Assembly: GCF_025602895.1 (NCBI RefSeq)
Contig: NW_026516516.1
Span: forward strand, 1-27,477
Length of the DNA: 27,477 nucleotides
Direction: 5' to 3'
DNA from: Polychytrium aggregatum
Lineage: Eukaryota > Chytridiomycota > Chytridiomycetes > Polychytriales
Shown here piece by piece: positions 9,672 to 18,900 of the stretch; the stretch's first letter is position 1, and each line of letters begins with the position of its first letter. A program made the position numbers and the translations under genes. Below the pieces are notes generated by a model. The model saw nothing but the letters and a program-made list of their open reading frames with translations, was not told where the DNA came from and made no database searches.

Positions 9672-10891
9672 TGGTCGTCAAGTTTATTCACATCAACGAC
9701 AGCCAAAGAAGCATCGATGGCAGCCAAGCGGGAGGATGCCTTATTGGGGCAGCGAAGGGCAATGTGCCCTTCCTGCTTGCAATAAAAGCAGCGGTTGGCA
9801 GCACGGAGGGCGGCCTTGTCCTCGGCGGTCAGCCTGCGAGCGGAGGCCTGGCTGAGGTCCATGGGCTGCGGAACGTTGAAGGCTTGAGCGGGGCGAGGAG
9901 GAGGAGCAGGAGCGAAGGGGCGAGGAGCCGGACGGAAAGGGAGAGGAGCCGGACGAGCAGGAGCAGGAGCAGGAGCGGAGCGGTGGTTGGGACGGCGGGA
10001 ACGTTGGTCCTCCTGGCGGTTGTCGATGGCGATCGCCGCTTGCATGAGATCTTCGAGGTTGTCGAAGGAGCGGCGGGAGAGTTCGTCTTGAACCGAGGGC
10101 TTGAGTCCACTCTCGAAGTGGAACATGAGAGGGTCTTGGGACCAAGTGAGGAGGTGGACGGCTTGGCGGCGGTACTCGGCGGCATAGGCGGCGGCGGAGG
10201 TGACTTGGTAAAGCCTGACCATCTCGCGAGCAGCGGCGATGGTGGGCTGGACCTGGCCAAAGGCAGCACGGAGCCACTCGGAGAAACCGGCAAAGTCACG
10301 GATGGCAGGGGGAGAGCACTCGGGGTCTCTCTCCAACTGATCGATGTACGGCTGCATGTAGTCTGCAGCAGTACCATCGAGATAGGATAAGGCGTAGAAC
10401 ACCTTATCCCTTTCAGTCTGGAAGAGGGGAGGGTTGGACACGAAGGCCAGTCTGCAATGCGAGAGGAAGGCATTGCAGCGGCTCGGGTCCTTACCAGAGA
10501 AGCGATCAGGGGGACCTATCTGCCTGGTGGCAGAGTTGCGACCAGCAGGGTTGTCCTCGGGGTCTTGGGCAGGATCATCGACGTCGTCAGGAACGCCGAA
10601 GTAGGGGCGACCTGCACGACGGATCGGGGCGGGAGCGGGAGCAGGAGGAGGTAGCTGGGCCTGGTAGCTGCGGAGGGCCTCCTGGACACTGGCGGCGACC
10701 ACTTGGCGGACATCCTCTTCACGGCGAGCCAGGACCTGGTCCATACGATCGGTGATGCGGTTGAGCGCATCATCCTGATCGTGGAGGAACTTGGAAAAGT
10801 CCTGGAGAGAACGGGCGTTCTCGGCGGACTGGATAATGACCGCACGGATGGCCTGGAGCTCGGGCTCGGAAAGGCCAGAAGGGGAAGCCAT
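9653..10891 (-). CDS. gag: Family-B Gag (412 aa, B1 outer unit)
   Basis: This is a second complete gag, shifted by 3,014 bp from the copy at 6639-7877 and encoding the same protein. The only difference I saw is synonymous (G at 10562 versus A at 7548). It has the same N-terminal coiled-coil region, gag core and CCHC knuckle (C368, C371, H376, C381). It sits directly downstream of the outer 5' LTR (10963-11543), so it is the first gene of the composite transcript. It is followed by the same -1 signal and then by the truncated pol. Gag could thus be supplied in excess over full Pol from this locus. Confidence 0.9.
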   Translation of the reverse strand: MASPSGLSEPELQAIRAVIIQSAENARSLQDFSKFLHDQDDALNRITDRMDQVLARREEDVRQVVAASVQEALRSYQAQLPPPAPAPAPIRRAGRPYFGVPDDVDDPAQDPEDNPAGRNSATRQIGPPDRFSGKDPSRCNAFLSHCRLAFVSNPPLFQTERDKVFYALSYLDGTAADYMQPYIDQLERDPECSPPAIRDFAGFSEWLRAAFGQVQPTIAAAREMVRLYQVTSAAAYAAEYRRQAVHLLTWSQDPLMFHFESGLKPSVQDELSRRSFDNLEDLMQAAIAIDNRQEDQRSRRPNHRSAPAPAPARPAPLPFRPAPRPFAPAPPPRPAQAFNVPQPMDLSQASARRLTAEDKAALRAANRCFYCKQEGHIALRCPNKASSRLAAIDASLAVVDVNKLDDQENFSA

Positions 10892-10951
10892 TGGTAAAAG
10901 AGATAGAGAAGGGGACGGGGCAAAGGCAGGGCAAGTGGGGGGTTGTTGAAG

Positions 10952-10960
10952 GTCTTGCCA
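10952..10960 (-). other. B1 outer primer-binding site candidate
   Basis: Minus-strand TGGCAAGAC begins two bases after the 5' LTR. It is complementary over nine bases to LTR positions 11125-11133, just downstream of the TATA-like box at 11165-11170. It is the same arrangement as in the inner unit. Confidence 0.55.
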
Positions 10961-10962
10961 AG

Positions 10963-11543
10963 TGTCAAGACTGGACAACGGGGCAAGCAGGGAAGTGCGC
11001 AAGAGTCCTAATGCAAGACTCGAACGTAGGGAGAGGAGCGGGGACTGGACTGGGACACAGAGTGTCAAGTGTGAAGCCAAAGTTTTATTCTAGATCCAAG
11101 GCTTAGGATACTAAAAATACAAAGTGGCAAGACGAAGGCAAAAGACAGAGGCTGGTCGGAGGGCTATTTATGCGAGCGCCAAGGATCGACGCTGCAGAGC
11201 GAGGGGGCAGGAGCGAAGCAGCGGCGGGGAGGGCGAAGCAGCGAGCGAAGCAGGTGGCGGCCGTGACTCGGGATCCGTGAGTCAGCGGGCGTCAGTGGCG
11301 GCGGCTTGGCGGCGCCAAGGCGTCAGGCGGCGTCGAGGCGGCGTCGTGGGCGTAACCCATGACCAACAGCAAGGGAGCGGGAACGGAACACAGGCAGCGC
11401 GCGTGCTTGCGGTAAGACAACAAGGCAGCACAGCGCGGGAAACAAACAAACAGAAGGAAGGGAAAGCACTAAGACAGGCAAACAGAAAGGAAAGGGCAAG
11501 GGTAAAGGAAGGGAGTGGGCAAAGGCAGAGGGTGTTCATGACA
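10963..11543 (-). repeat. B1 LTR, outer 5' LTR (581 bp)
   Basis: This LTR ends at the GTCTT target duplication (11544-11548). On the minus strand it carries the TATA-like box (TATTTA, 11165-11170), the AATAAA signal (TTTATT, 11084-11089) and the putative R start near 11133. The U3 part includes a TGAGTCA motif at 11278-11284, with an inverted TGACTC at 11264-11269, plus GC-rich short repeats (GGCGGCGTCG). Confidence 0.92.
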
Positions 11544-12488
11544 GTCTTGCACTTCTCCATCTTCGTAAACGATGGTGCGGATGATCCTCGGGCCGGGAGG
11601 TCCAGGGGGCGGTCCGGTAGCTCTGGTAGATCCAAACTTGACGGGGCAGTTTCGTACCAAGTGGCCCTTCTTGCCACAGTACAGGCAGAGTCCAAAGCGG
11701 CGGCGGCGTTGTTTCTCCTCGGCGGTCAGGGGTCCAGAGACGGCAGAGTCCACTTGCATGGGCTCGGAAACAATGTAGGAGGGGTGCGGCGGAGCGAGGA
11801 CGGGCGCGGGAGCGATGGCGGGAACGGCAGCGGAGGCGGAACCAAAGGCGAACTGGGAAGACCGGTAGCGGGCAGGCGTGCTTCGGCGCTCTTGACGGCG
11901 CTCGCGGATTCGTGCATCGAGCTCGTTACAAAGCTCGATGTACTCCTCCAGATCTCGTGGCAGAGGGCGAACTCGCGAAAGTTCGTCTCTGACATCATCC
12001 GACAAGCCAAGTCGGAAGAACGAGATCTTTGCACCGTCGTTCCAAGTCGTATCGGCGGCAATACGAAGGAACTCGGATGCATAGACTGCGCACGGGCGGT
12101 TGCCCTGAGACAGTGTGGTGATCACTGACTCGGCAGTCCTGGCCCGATCAGGGTCGTCAAACACTTTGGAAAAGCGTTCTAGGAAATCGCCAAAAGAGTT
12201 GAGTCGGGGATCACCCATCTCAAGCATCGGAGTCGCCCACTGGAGAGCCGGTCCAGTGAGCAGACTAATGACGAATCCGACCTTAATCGGGTCAGCAGGG
12301 AACCGGTGGGGCTGCATTCGTATATACAGTTTGCACTGATTTACGAATGCCCGGAACCCTTGCCGGTTACCGTCGTAACGGTCCGGCATCTGCACGCTGT
12401 ACCCAGCGGCAGGAGCATCGCGAGCTGTCCGGAGCTCGGCGAGCTCGGCCTCCAAGGCACGGAGGCGGTCCACGAGGGCAGGATCCAT
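11544..12488 (-). pseudogene. gag: A1 gag, 5' part (CCHC Gag) separated from its end by B1
   Basis: This is family-A Gag from the ATG at 12486-12488 (GCCATGG context) through the CCHC knuckle CLYCGKKGHLVRNCP nearly to its C-terminus. Only about the last dozen codons, including the frameshift heptamer, are displaced to 2106-2143 by B1. The open frame now runs on into B1 LTR sequence to 11469. Most of the 325-residue Gag remains intact, with N-terminal heptad-like leucines and a gag core around residues 35-190. Pol expression by frameshift is no longer possible from this locus. Confidence 0.88.
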
Positions 12489-12665
12489 GGCGGGACTGGG
12501 ACTGGGACTGGGAAAAAAAAAAAAAGCGAGGAGGTTCAAGAACAGGAGAGCGAAGAGGGCTCAGACACAAGTGTGCTTGAGGTTCGGACAGGACTAGGAA
12601 AGGGGCGGGGCTAGGAGCGGAAGATACCAAGCAGGTGGTATCAGTAGAAGAGAGTTCGAACAAAG
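12489..12665 (-). other. A1 5' leader with primer-binding site and A13 homopolymer
   Basis: This is the leader between the 5' LTR and gag. The 12-nt primer-binding candidate is at 12653-12664 (AGTTCGAACAAA on the plus strand). It is complementary to the LTR as in A2 and A3. A 13-base homopolymer and three CCCAGT units lie just upstream of the ATG. Confidence 0.75.
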
Positions 12666-13084
12666 TGTAAGGAGTGAACAAGCGCAAGGACGAAGACCAA
12701 GTGCTTGGTATGAGCTTTATTAGCTTTTAGCCCCGAACACCAAAGAACAAGTTTTGTTCGAACTGGTGTTCAACATAGGCTCAGACATGCAGGGCTATTT
12801 ATAGACCGGGAGAAGGTCGAGGGGCAAAAGTGGGCGAGAAGGGTGGAGCATCACAGAGAAGCGAGAAGGGGGTGCGAGAGTGGCTGGTGTGCAAGCGAGA
12901 GAGGCTTGGCACAGCCCGGGGACATGTGCCGAGCGGTGGGGGAGGCAGGAAACCAGTAGACGCGGGTGGCAACGGCGCGTGCTCATGCATGGGGGCAAAC
13001 AAACACGTGGGGACTCATGATTGGTGCGGAGGGCGAGAGCATGCGGGACAATCTCATTGGTCCGTTGTGATGCTGGTCATCACA
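12666..13084 (-). repeat. A1 5' LTR (419 bp)
   Basis: This LTR has TGTGATGACC...CTCCTTACA ends on the minus strand. It is the same length as, and reads like, the LTRs at 15539-15957, 21197-21615 and 22172-22590. The TATA box is at plus-strand 12796-12803. Its outer edge abuts family-C sequence. Positions 13085-13089 (GTGTT) should be one target duplication, with the partner outside the left edge. Confidence 0.93.
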
Positions 13085-13390
13085 GTGTTTGAGCAACGTC
13101 ACTGCTCCGCTGCCGCTGGTCACTTTGGTCTTGCCAAGACCGTTGAGCTCATCTCCCGGGACTTTCACTGGCCCCGGCTTCGTAAGTCTGTGCGTCGCTT
13201 CATTGCTAATTGTGAAGCGTGCCAGCGAGCCAAGCCGTCCCGTCACTCCCCTTATGGTTTACTTCACCCTCTCCCCGTTCCTTCCGAACGTTGGTGGGAC
13301 CTGTCGATGGACTTCATCACGGATCTCCCACCTTCGAACGGCTTTGACTCCATCTTCGTGGTTAAGGACCGCCTGTCCAAACAAGCACAC
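13085..13390 (+). pseudogene. Family-C Ty3/Gypsy integrase fragment
   Basis: A 306-bp remnant of a third Gypsy family runs on the plus strand, open in one frame over its full length. It encodes the integrase zinc finger (H-X6-H then CEAC) and the start of the catalytic core (SMDFITDLPPSNGFDS). It ends at SKQAH, where family integrases continue toward the second Asp. It resembles but differs from the A and B integrases. Both ends are cut by other elements, A1's 5' LTR on the left and B2's 3' LTR on the right, so it is the oldest layer visible. The remaining parts of C presumably lie outside the window on both sides. Confidence 0.85.
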
Positions 13391-13970
13391 TGTCAAGACT
13401 GGACAACGGGGCAAGCAGGGAAGTGCGCAAGAGTCCTAATGCAAGACTCGAACGTAGGGAGAGGAGCGGGGACTGGACTGGGACACAGAGTGTCAAGTGT
13501 GAAGCCAAAGTTTTATTCTAGATCCAAGGCTTAGGATACTAAAAATACAAAGTGGCAAGACGAAGGCAAAAGACAGAGGCTGGTCGGAGGACTATTTATG
13601 CGAGCGCCAAGGATCGACGCTGCAGAGCGAGGGGGCAGGAGCGAAGCAGCGGCGGGGAGGGCGAAGCAGCGAGCGAAGCAGGTGGCGGCCGTGACTCGGG
13701 ATCCGTGAGTCAGCGGGCGTCAGTGGCGGCGGCATGGCGGCGCCAGGCGTCAGGCGGCGTCGAGGCGGCGTCGTGGGCGTATCCCATGACCAACAGCAAG
13801 GAAGCGGGAACGGGACACAGACAGCGCGCGTGCTGGCGGTAAGACAACAAGGCAGCACAGCGCGGGAAACAAACAAACAGAAGGAAGGGAAAGCACTAAG
13901 GCAGGCAAACAGAAAGGAAAGGGCAAGGGTAAAGGAAGGAAGAGGGCAAAGGCAGAGGGTGTTCATGACA
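13391..13970 (-). repeat. B2 3' LTR (580 bp)
   Basis: This is a family-B LTR with the same ends as in B1, but with about ten visible substitutions and one single-base deletion. An example is ACTATTTATG where B1 has GCTATTTATG at the TATA-like box. It is flanked on the left by CACAC (13386-13390), the probable target duplication in family C. Confidence 0.92.
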
Positions 13971-15538
13971 CTACCCCCCTCTCAAGGCCCGAGCTCCGAG
14001 AGGGCCAGGCTTCGAGGGATGAGAGGAGTGGTAGGCAGTGACAGGCTCCGGACAATGTGCAAGATTGCTGGCGGGCTCCCAGGTGCAGTCCATCACCGTG
14101 TAGCCACGCCAGTGCACAAGATACTGGAGCTTACCTCGGAACAGCCTGGAGTCCAGGATCTGTTCGACTTCCCATTCGTCGTGGCCGTCGACTTGGATGG
14201 GTGGAGGGGGCGGGATCGTTCGACCTGGGATCTTGTCGTCGGCGGCGGGCTCGAGCAGGGAGACGTGGAAGACAGGATGAATGCGCATGGACGAGGGCAA
14301 GTCCAACTTGAAAGCGCGGGAACCGACTTGAGCGACGATCTTGAACGGCCCAAGCTTGGTGTGGTCGAGCTTGGCCGTGGGTCGCTGGGTCTTGATGTTC
14401 TTGGCGGAGAGCCAGACTCGGTCTCCAACCTTGAACGGAGGGGAAGGGGAGTGGCCGGGGTCGTAGAACTTGGCTTGGGAGTCCTGGGCAAGGGCGATGT
14501 TGAACTTGAGTTCATCGTGGAGGGAGTGAATGGCTCGGGCTTGATCGTCGGCGACGGAGGCATTCTTGGTGGTGCGGGGAAGGGCGACGGAAAAACGAGG
14601 GTGGTAGCCGGTGTAGGCAAAGAAGGGGGAGCAGCCGAGGGTTGCTTGAGAGGTGTTGTTGTAGGTGAACTCGGCGTGAGGGAGAAGCTGGGCCCAGTCG
14701 TCTTGCTGGAAGTTGATGAAGCAGCGGAGGTACTGCTCGAGGATGGCGTTGACCCGCTCGGTCTGGCCGTCGGTCTGCGGATGGAAGGCAGTCGACATCT
14801 TGTGCTTGATCTTGAGGCGGGTCAGGACGGCTTGGAAGAACTTGGAGGCAAAGGTAGATCCTCGGTCTGAGACGATATCGTCTGGAAGACCGTGCTTGGT
14901 GAAGACGTGCTCGACAAACATCCGAGCAGTGTCCTCGGCGTTGGCCTCGTTGCTTGACGGGACGAAGTGGGCCATCTTGGTGAAGCGGTCGACAAACACA
15001 CAGATGGCTGTGTGTCCAGAGGACTCGGGAAGCTGGGTGATGAAGTCGACCGAAACAGAAGACCAAGGGCGATCGGGAACAGGGAGCGAGGCAAGGAGTC
15101 CGTAGGGCTTGTGACGGGAGTGCTTGTTCCGCTGGCAGGTGTCGCATCCGGAGACATACTCCTTGATGTAACGACGCATGGTCGGCCAGTGGAAGGTCCG
15201 GGAGACGAGCTCGAAGGTCTTGGCGACGCCGAAGTGGCCGGCGGTCGGCGAGTCGTGGCACTCGACGAGGATCTTGCGCTTGAGCTCGGGGACATCGGGG
15301 ACGCAGACGAGACCTTCAAAGAGCAGAAGGTCGTTGTCGACGGAGTAGCCGGGACAGGAGGCAGGGTTCTTGAGGACTTGGGACAGGATCGGACCAAAGG
15401 TAGAGTCCTTCTTGAGGCTTGACTTGAGGAGGACGGCGATATCCTCGGACTCGGGGGCAACGGGAACAGCTCGGAGGGCGGAAACGAAGAGTTTTGGTGG
15501 CAGCAGGGTCTGGGTGTTCGGGGAGCTACGGGAGTTAC
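13971..15538 (-). pseudogene. pol: B2 Pol, 3' part: integrase and chromodomain
   Basis: This is the C-terminal part of family-B Pol, left of the A2 insertion. It has the integrase zinc finger (CHDSPTAGHFG, CDTC), the DDE core (VDFITQLP, SDRG, TDGQTERVN), the GPF module and the chromodomain (EWEVEQILDS, HWRGY). The stop overlaps the PPT at 13971-13983. The frame is open throughout, with a few residue changes relative to B1 (for example LPSSM for LSSSM, and VTAYH for VAAYH). The break at 15538/15539 carries the target duplication GTTAC (15534-15538). An open frame continues briefly into the A2 LTR but lacks an ATG. Confidence 0.9.
15534..15538. repeat. Target-site duplication of A2 (left copy)
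   Basis: GTTAC here is repeated at 21616-21620 on the other side of A2. B1 carries GTCAC once at the corresponding place, confirming that one copy is the original site. Confidence 0.92.
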
Positions 15539-15957
15539 TGTAAGGAGTGAACAAGCGCAAGGACGAAGACCAAGTGCTTGGTATGAGCTTTATTAGCTTT
15601 TAGCCCCGAACACCAAAGAACAAGTTTTGTTCGAACTGGTGTTCAACATAGGCTCAGACATGCAGGGCTATTTATAGACCGGGAGAAGGTCGAGGGGCAA
15701 AAGTGGGCGAGAAGGGTGGAGCATCACAGAGAAGCGAGAAGGGGGTGCGAGAGTGGCTGGTGTGCAAGCGAGAGAGGCTTGGCACAGCCCGGGGACATGT
15801 GCCGAGCGGTGGGGGAGGCAGGAAACCAGTAGACGCGGGTGGCAACGGCGCGTGCTCATGCATGGGGGCAAACAAACACGTGGGGACTCATGATTGGTGC
15901 GGAGGGCGAGAGCATGCGGGACAATCTCATTGGTCCGTTGTGATGCTGGTCATCACA
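15539..15957 (-). repeat. A2 3' LTR (419 bp)
   Basis: This reads identical to the 5' LTR at 21197-21615. The AATAAA signal lies at plus-strand 15589-15594. A TATA box at 15669-15676 faces left, toward the B2 integrase fragment. Confidence 0.95.
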
Positions 15958-15970
15958 CTATCTCCTCCTT
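15958..15970 (-). other. A2 polypurine tract overlapping the pol stop codon
   Basis: On the minus strand this reads AAGGAGGAGATAG and directly abuts the 3' LTR. The TAG is the pol stop, so the tract encodes the terminal arginines. Confidence 0.8.
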
Positions 15971-18900
15971 AAACTACGGCGTGTTCCATCTTGAGTTCTC
16001 CTGGGGCCAGGCTTGTCTGGGTAGCGTCGGTGGTACTCCGCGGCCACCGTTGGGGCAAAGACAATGTCGGCGGGCTCCCAACTTCGATCGGTGACCGGGT
16101 AGCCTTTCCAATCGATGAGATAGTGCAGCTTTCCGCGCACGAACTTGGAGTCTAAGATCTCTTCGACCTCCCACTCCAAGTTCCCATCGATGACCACCGC
16201 AGGGGGCGGCGCTTGCACCCGACCCGGAAGCGAGTTCTTCTTGTAGGGCTCAAGAAGAGACACATGGAACACCGGGTGCACCTTTATGTCCTTTGGCAAG
16301 TCCAGGCGGAAAGCCAATGTCCCGACGGCCTCGAGGATGGTGAATGGTCCAATCCTCTGGTAATCCAGCTTCTTGCTTGGGCGAGTGGTGCTGATGTTAC
16401 GAGTCAGCACCCAGACTTGATCGCCCGGACGCAAGTCGGGAGCCTGGGACCTCCGGAGATCTGAGAAGTGCTTGTAGTCAGACTTTGCCTTCTCAAGATT
16501 CTCCTTCAACAGTGCCAGGTTCCGCTGGAGATGTTCAACCCTCTCCGTGGCAGAGGGAACATCAGGGCCGCCAGCGACAACGGGGACTTCGAACCTTGGG
16601 TGGAACCCATAGGTTGCCAAGAATGGCGAGGCATGTGTTGACGAGTTCTCGAGGTTATTGTAAGAGAACTCGGCCAACGGCAGCAGCTCGGCCCAGTCAT
16701 CTTGCTGATACGACGTGTAACAGCGCAGGTATTGGTTGATGACCTGGTTGACCCTCTCAGTCTGTCCATCGGTCTGGGGATGGAAGGCCGTGGACAGACT
16801 GGTTTGGATCCCGAGCTGCGTGCAGAGTGCCTTCCAGAACCGAGAGGTGAACTGACTTCCTCGGTCTGAAACCACTGTGTCGGGGAGGCCATGGAGACGA
16901 AAGACATTGTCGAGGAACAGTGACGCAGTCTCCTCCGCCGACGGCAGTGAACGCCAGGACATAAAGTGTGCCATCTTTGTGAGGCTGCATACCACCACAA
17001 AGATGCAGGTGTGACCCTTGGACTTTGGCAGATCAGTGATAAAGTCCATGGTCAGTGTCCCCCAGGGTCGATCGGCTGTCTGGAGTGGCAACAGGAACCC
17101 AAACGGCTTGTGTCGCGGAGCTTTCGAGCGTGCACAGGTGTCGCACGTCGAGACGTACTCTTTGACATCTTTCCGATAGGTTTGCCACCAAAACTGTCGC
17201 GATACCAGAGCCAGAGTCCGTCGGATGCCTGGATGACCCACAGCGACTGGGTCATGGCACGACTTGAGCGCCGGAACTCGGCACGACTCTGGGACCACAA
17301 TCCTGTTCTGGAAGGTGAGGTACTGGCCATTCCAGACGAACTTCGGGTCACGACGGTATTTGTCTAGACCGGGATCCCGAGCCTGCTCTTCGGCTATGAG
17401 CTGCAGCAAATCCACAGGGTCACTGCGACTTGCAACCGAAGAGCGGGCGTCTCTGCTTCGGAGCACGCGTATCACCGCGGCAGGATCGAGAAGCAGAGGC
17501 GGATCCCTCGACACGGAGGCCGACGAAGGGATGTAGTCCGAGCGACGAGACAGGGCATCGGCCTTGCCGTTCCTCGCACCAGGACGGTACTGGATGCGGA
17601 TGTCGAACCGAGACAAGAACTGGGACCACCGTGCATGACGCTGGTTTAGGATGCGAGCCGTTGCCAGGTACTCCAAGTTCTTGTGATCGGTCAGAACGGC
17701 AACGGGATGCTGGGCGCCTTCGAGGTAGTGTCGCCACGCCTCGAAAGCCTCCTTGATCGCCAACAGCTCTTTCTCGTATATGCTGTAGTTACGTTCAGCA
17801 TTCGAGAGTGTCCGCGAATGGAACGAGCAAGGATGAAGGCGATCATCAGCACCCCGCTGGGAGAGCACGCATCCAAGCGCAAAGTCCGACGCATCTGACT
17901 CTACGACGAACGGCTTGGATGGGTCCGGATGCACCAGAACGGGCTCCGAAACGAAGGCATCCTTCAAGGATCTGAATGCTTTATCGGCTTCGCGGGACCA
18001 CTGGAAGCCATGCGTCTTCCGGAAGAGCCGAGTCATGGGCCCCGCGATCTTTGCGTATCCATCGATGAAGCGTCGATAGAAGTTCGCAAACCCGACAAAG
18101 GATCGAAGATCCGAGATGTTGCGCGGTATGGGCCAATCCAAGATCGCAGAGAGCTTGGATCGCTCCATACCGATGCCCTCGGGCGAGACCATGAAACCAA
18201 GGAACGAGACCGAGGTTTTGGAGAACTCGCACTTCTCCAGCTTGCAATACAGCTTTGCAGCTCGGAGCTTCGAGAGGACCTGCTTGACGTGCTCTACATG
18301 CTGCGACGGATCAGCACTGTAGATCAAGATATCGTCAAGATACGCAATTGCGAACTGGTCCAACTCGGTGCGCAGGACGTCGTTGATGAAGTGCTGGAAC
18401 GTCGCTGGCGCGTTGGTGAGCCCAAAGGGCATCACCAAGTACTCGAAGTGCCCATATCGAGTACGGAAAGCTGTCTTCCACTCGTCCCCGGAGCGGATGC
18501 GCAGCAGATTGTAGGCTCCACGAAGGTCCAGCTTAGTGAACACCTTCGCGCCTCGAAGTCGGTCCAGCAGCTCGCCGATCAGCGGTAAAGGGTAACGGTT
18601 CTTTACCGTGATACCGTTCAGTGCGCGGTAGTCAACGCAAAGACGAAGTGAGCCGTCCTTCTTCTTGACGAAGAGGATTGGTGAGCCTGCTGGGGACGAC
18701 GAAGGACGAACGAATCCCTTGGCAAGATTCTCGTCGAGATAGTCACGCAGAGCGTGAAGTTCGGGCTCGGACAGTGAGTACAGAGGCCCGAACTTTGGCG
18801 ACTTGCCCGGCTCCAAGTCAATGGGGCAGTCATAAGGGCGATGCGGAGGCAAGGAGTCAGCTTCCTGTTTAGAGAAAACAGACAGGAAGTCCTTGTACTC

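Larger units (their letters stand above)
2144..11543 (-). mobile_element. Composite family-B Ty3/Gypsy element B1 with three LTRs
   Basis: The element is bounded by TGTCAAGACTGG at 2144 and GTTCATGACA ending at 11543, and flanked by the duplication GTCTT. From left to right it contains a 3' LTR, complete pol, gag, an LTR, the 5' part of a second pol, a second gag and the 5' LTR. Positions 5516-8529 and 8530-11543 are direct repeats of 3,014 bp. I noticed only one difference, A at 7548 versus G at 10562, which is synonymous in gag. The unit 2144-8529 (6,386 bp) is a structurally complete B element. The simplest history is insertion of one B into the pol of another, then recombination between the inner and outer 3' LTRs deleting the outer pol remainder. 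That leaves the outer target duplication intact, as observed. Confidence 0.92.
1..13084 (-). mobile_element. Family-A Ty3/Gypsy chromovirus copy A1, interrupted by B1
   Basis: This is a minus-strand LTR retrotransposon whose pol occupies the left edge and whose 5' LTR lies at 12666-13084. A family-B element occupies 2144-11543. The flanking bases GTCTT at 2139-2143 and 11544-11548 are the 5-bp target duplication, so A1 was continuous before B1 arrived. Both halves match the complete copy A2 (17934-21615) closely. The 3' LTR and the rest of pol lie beyond the left edge. The 5' LTR abuts the family-C fragment at 13085. Confidence 0.93.

Noticed and set aside
12830..13534. Open frame joining A1 LTR, C integrase and B2 LTR
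   Set aside because: It is a chimera across two transposon junctions; only 13085-13390 has a coding origin.
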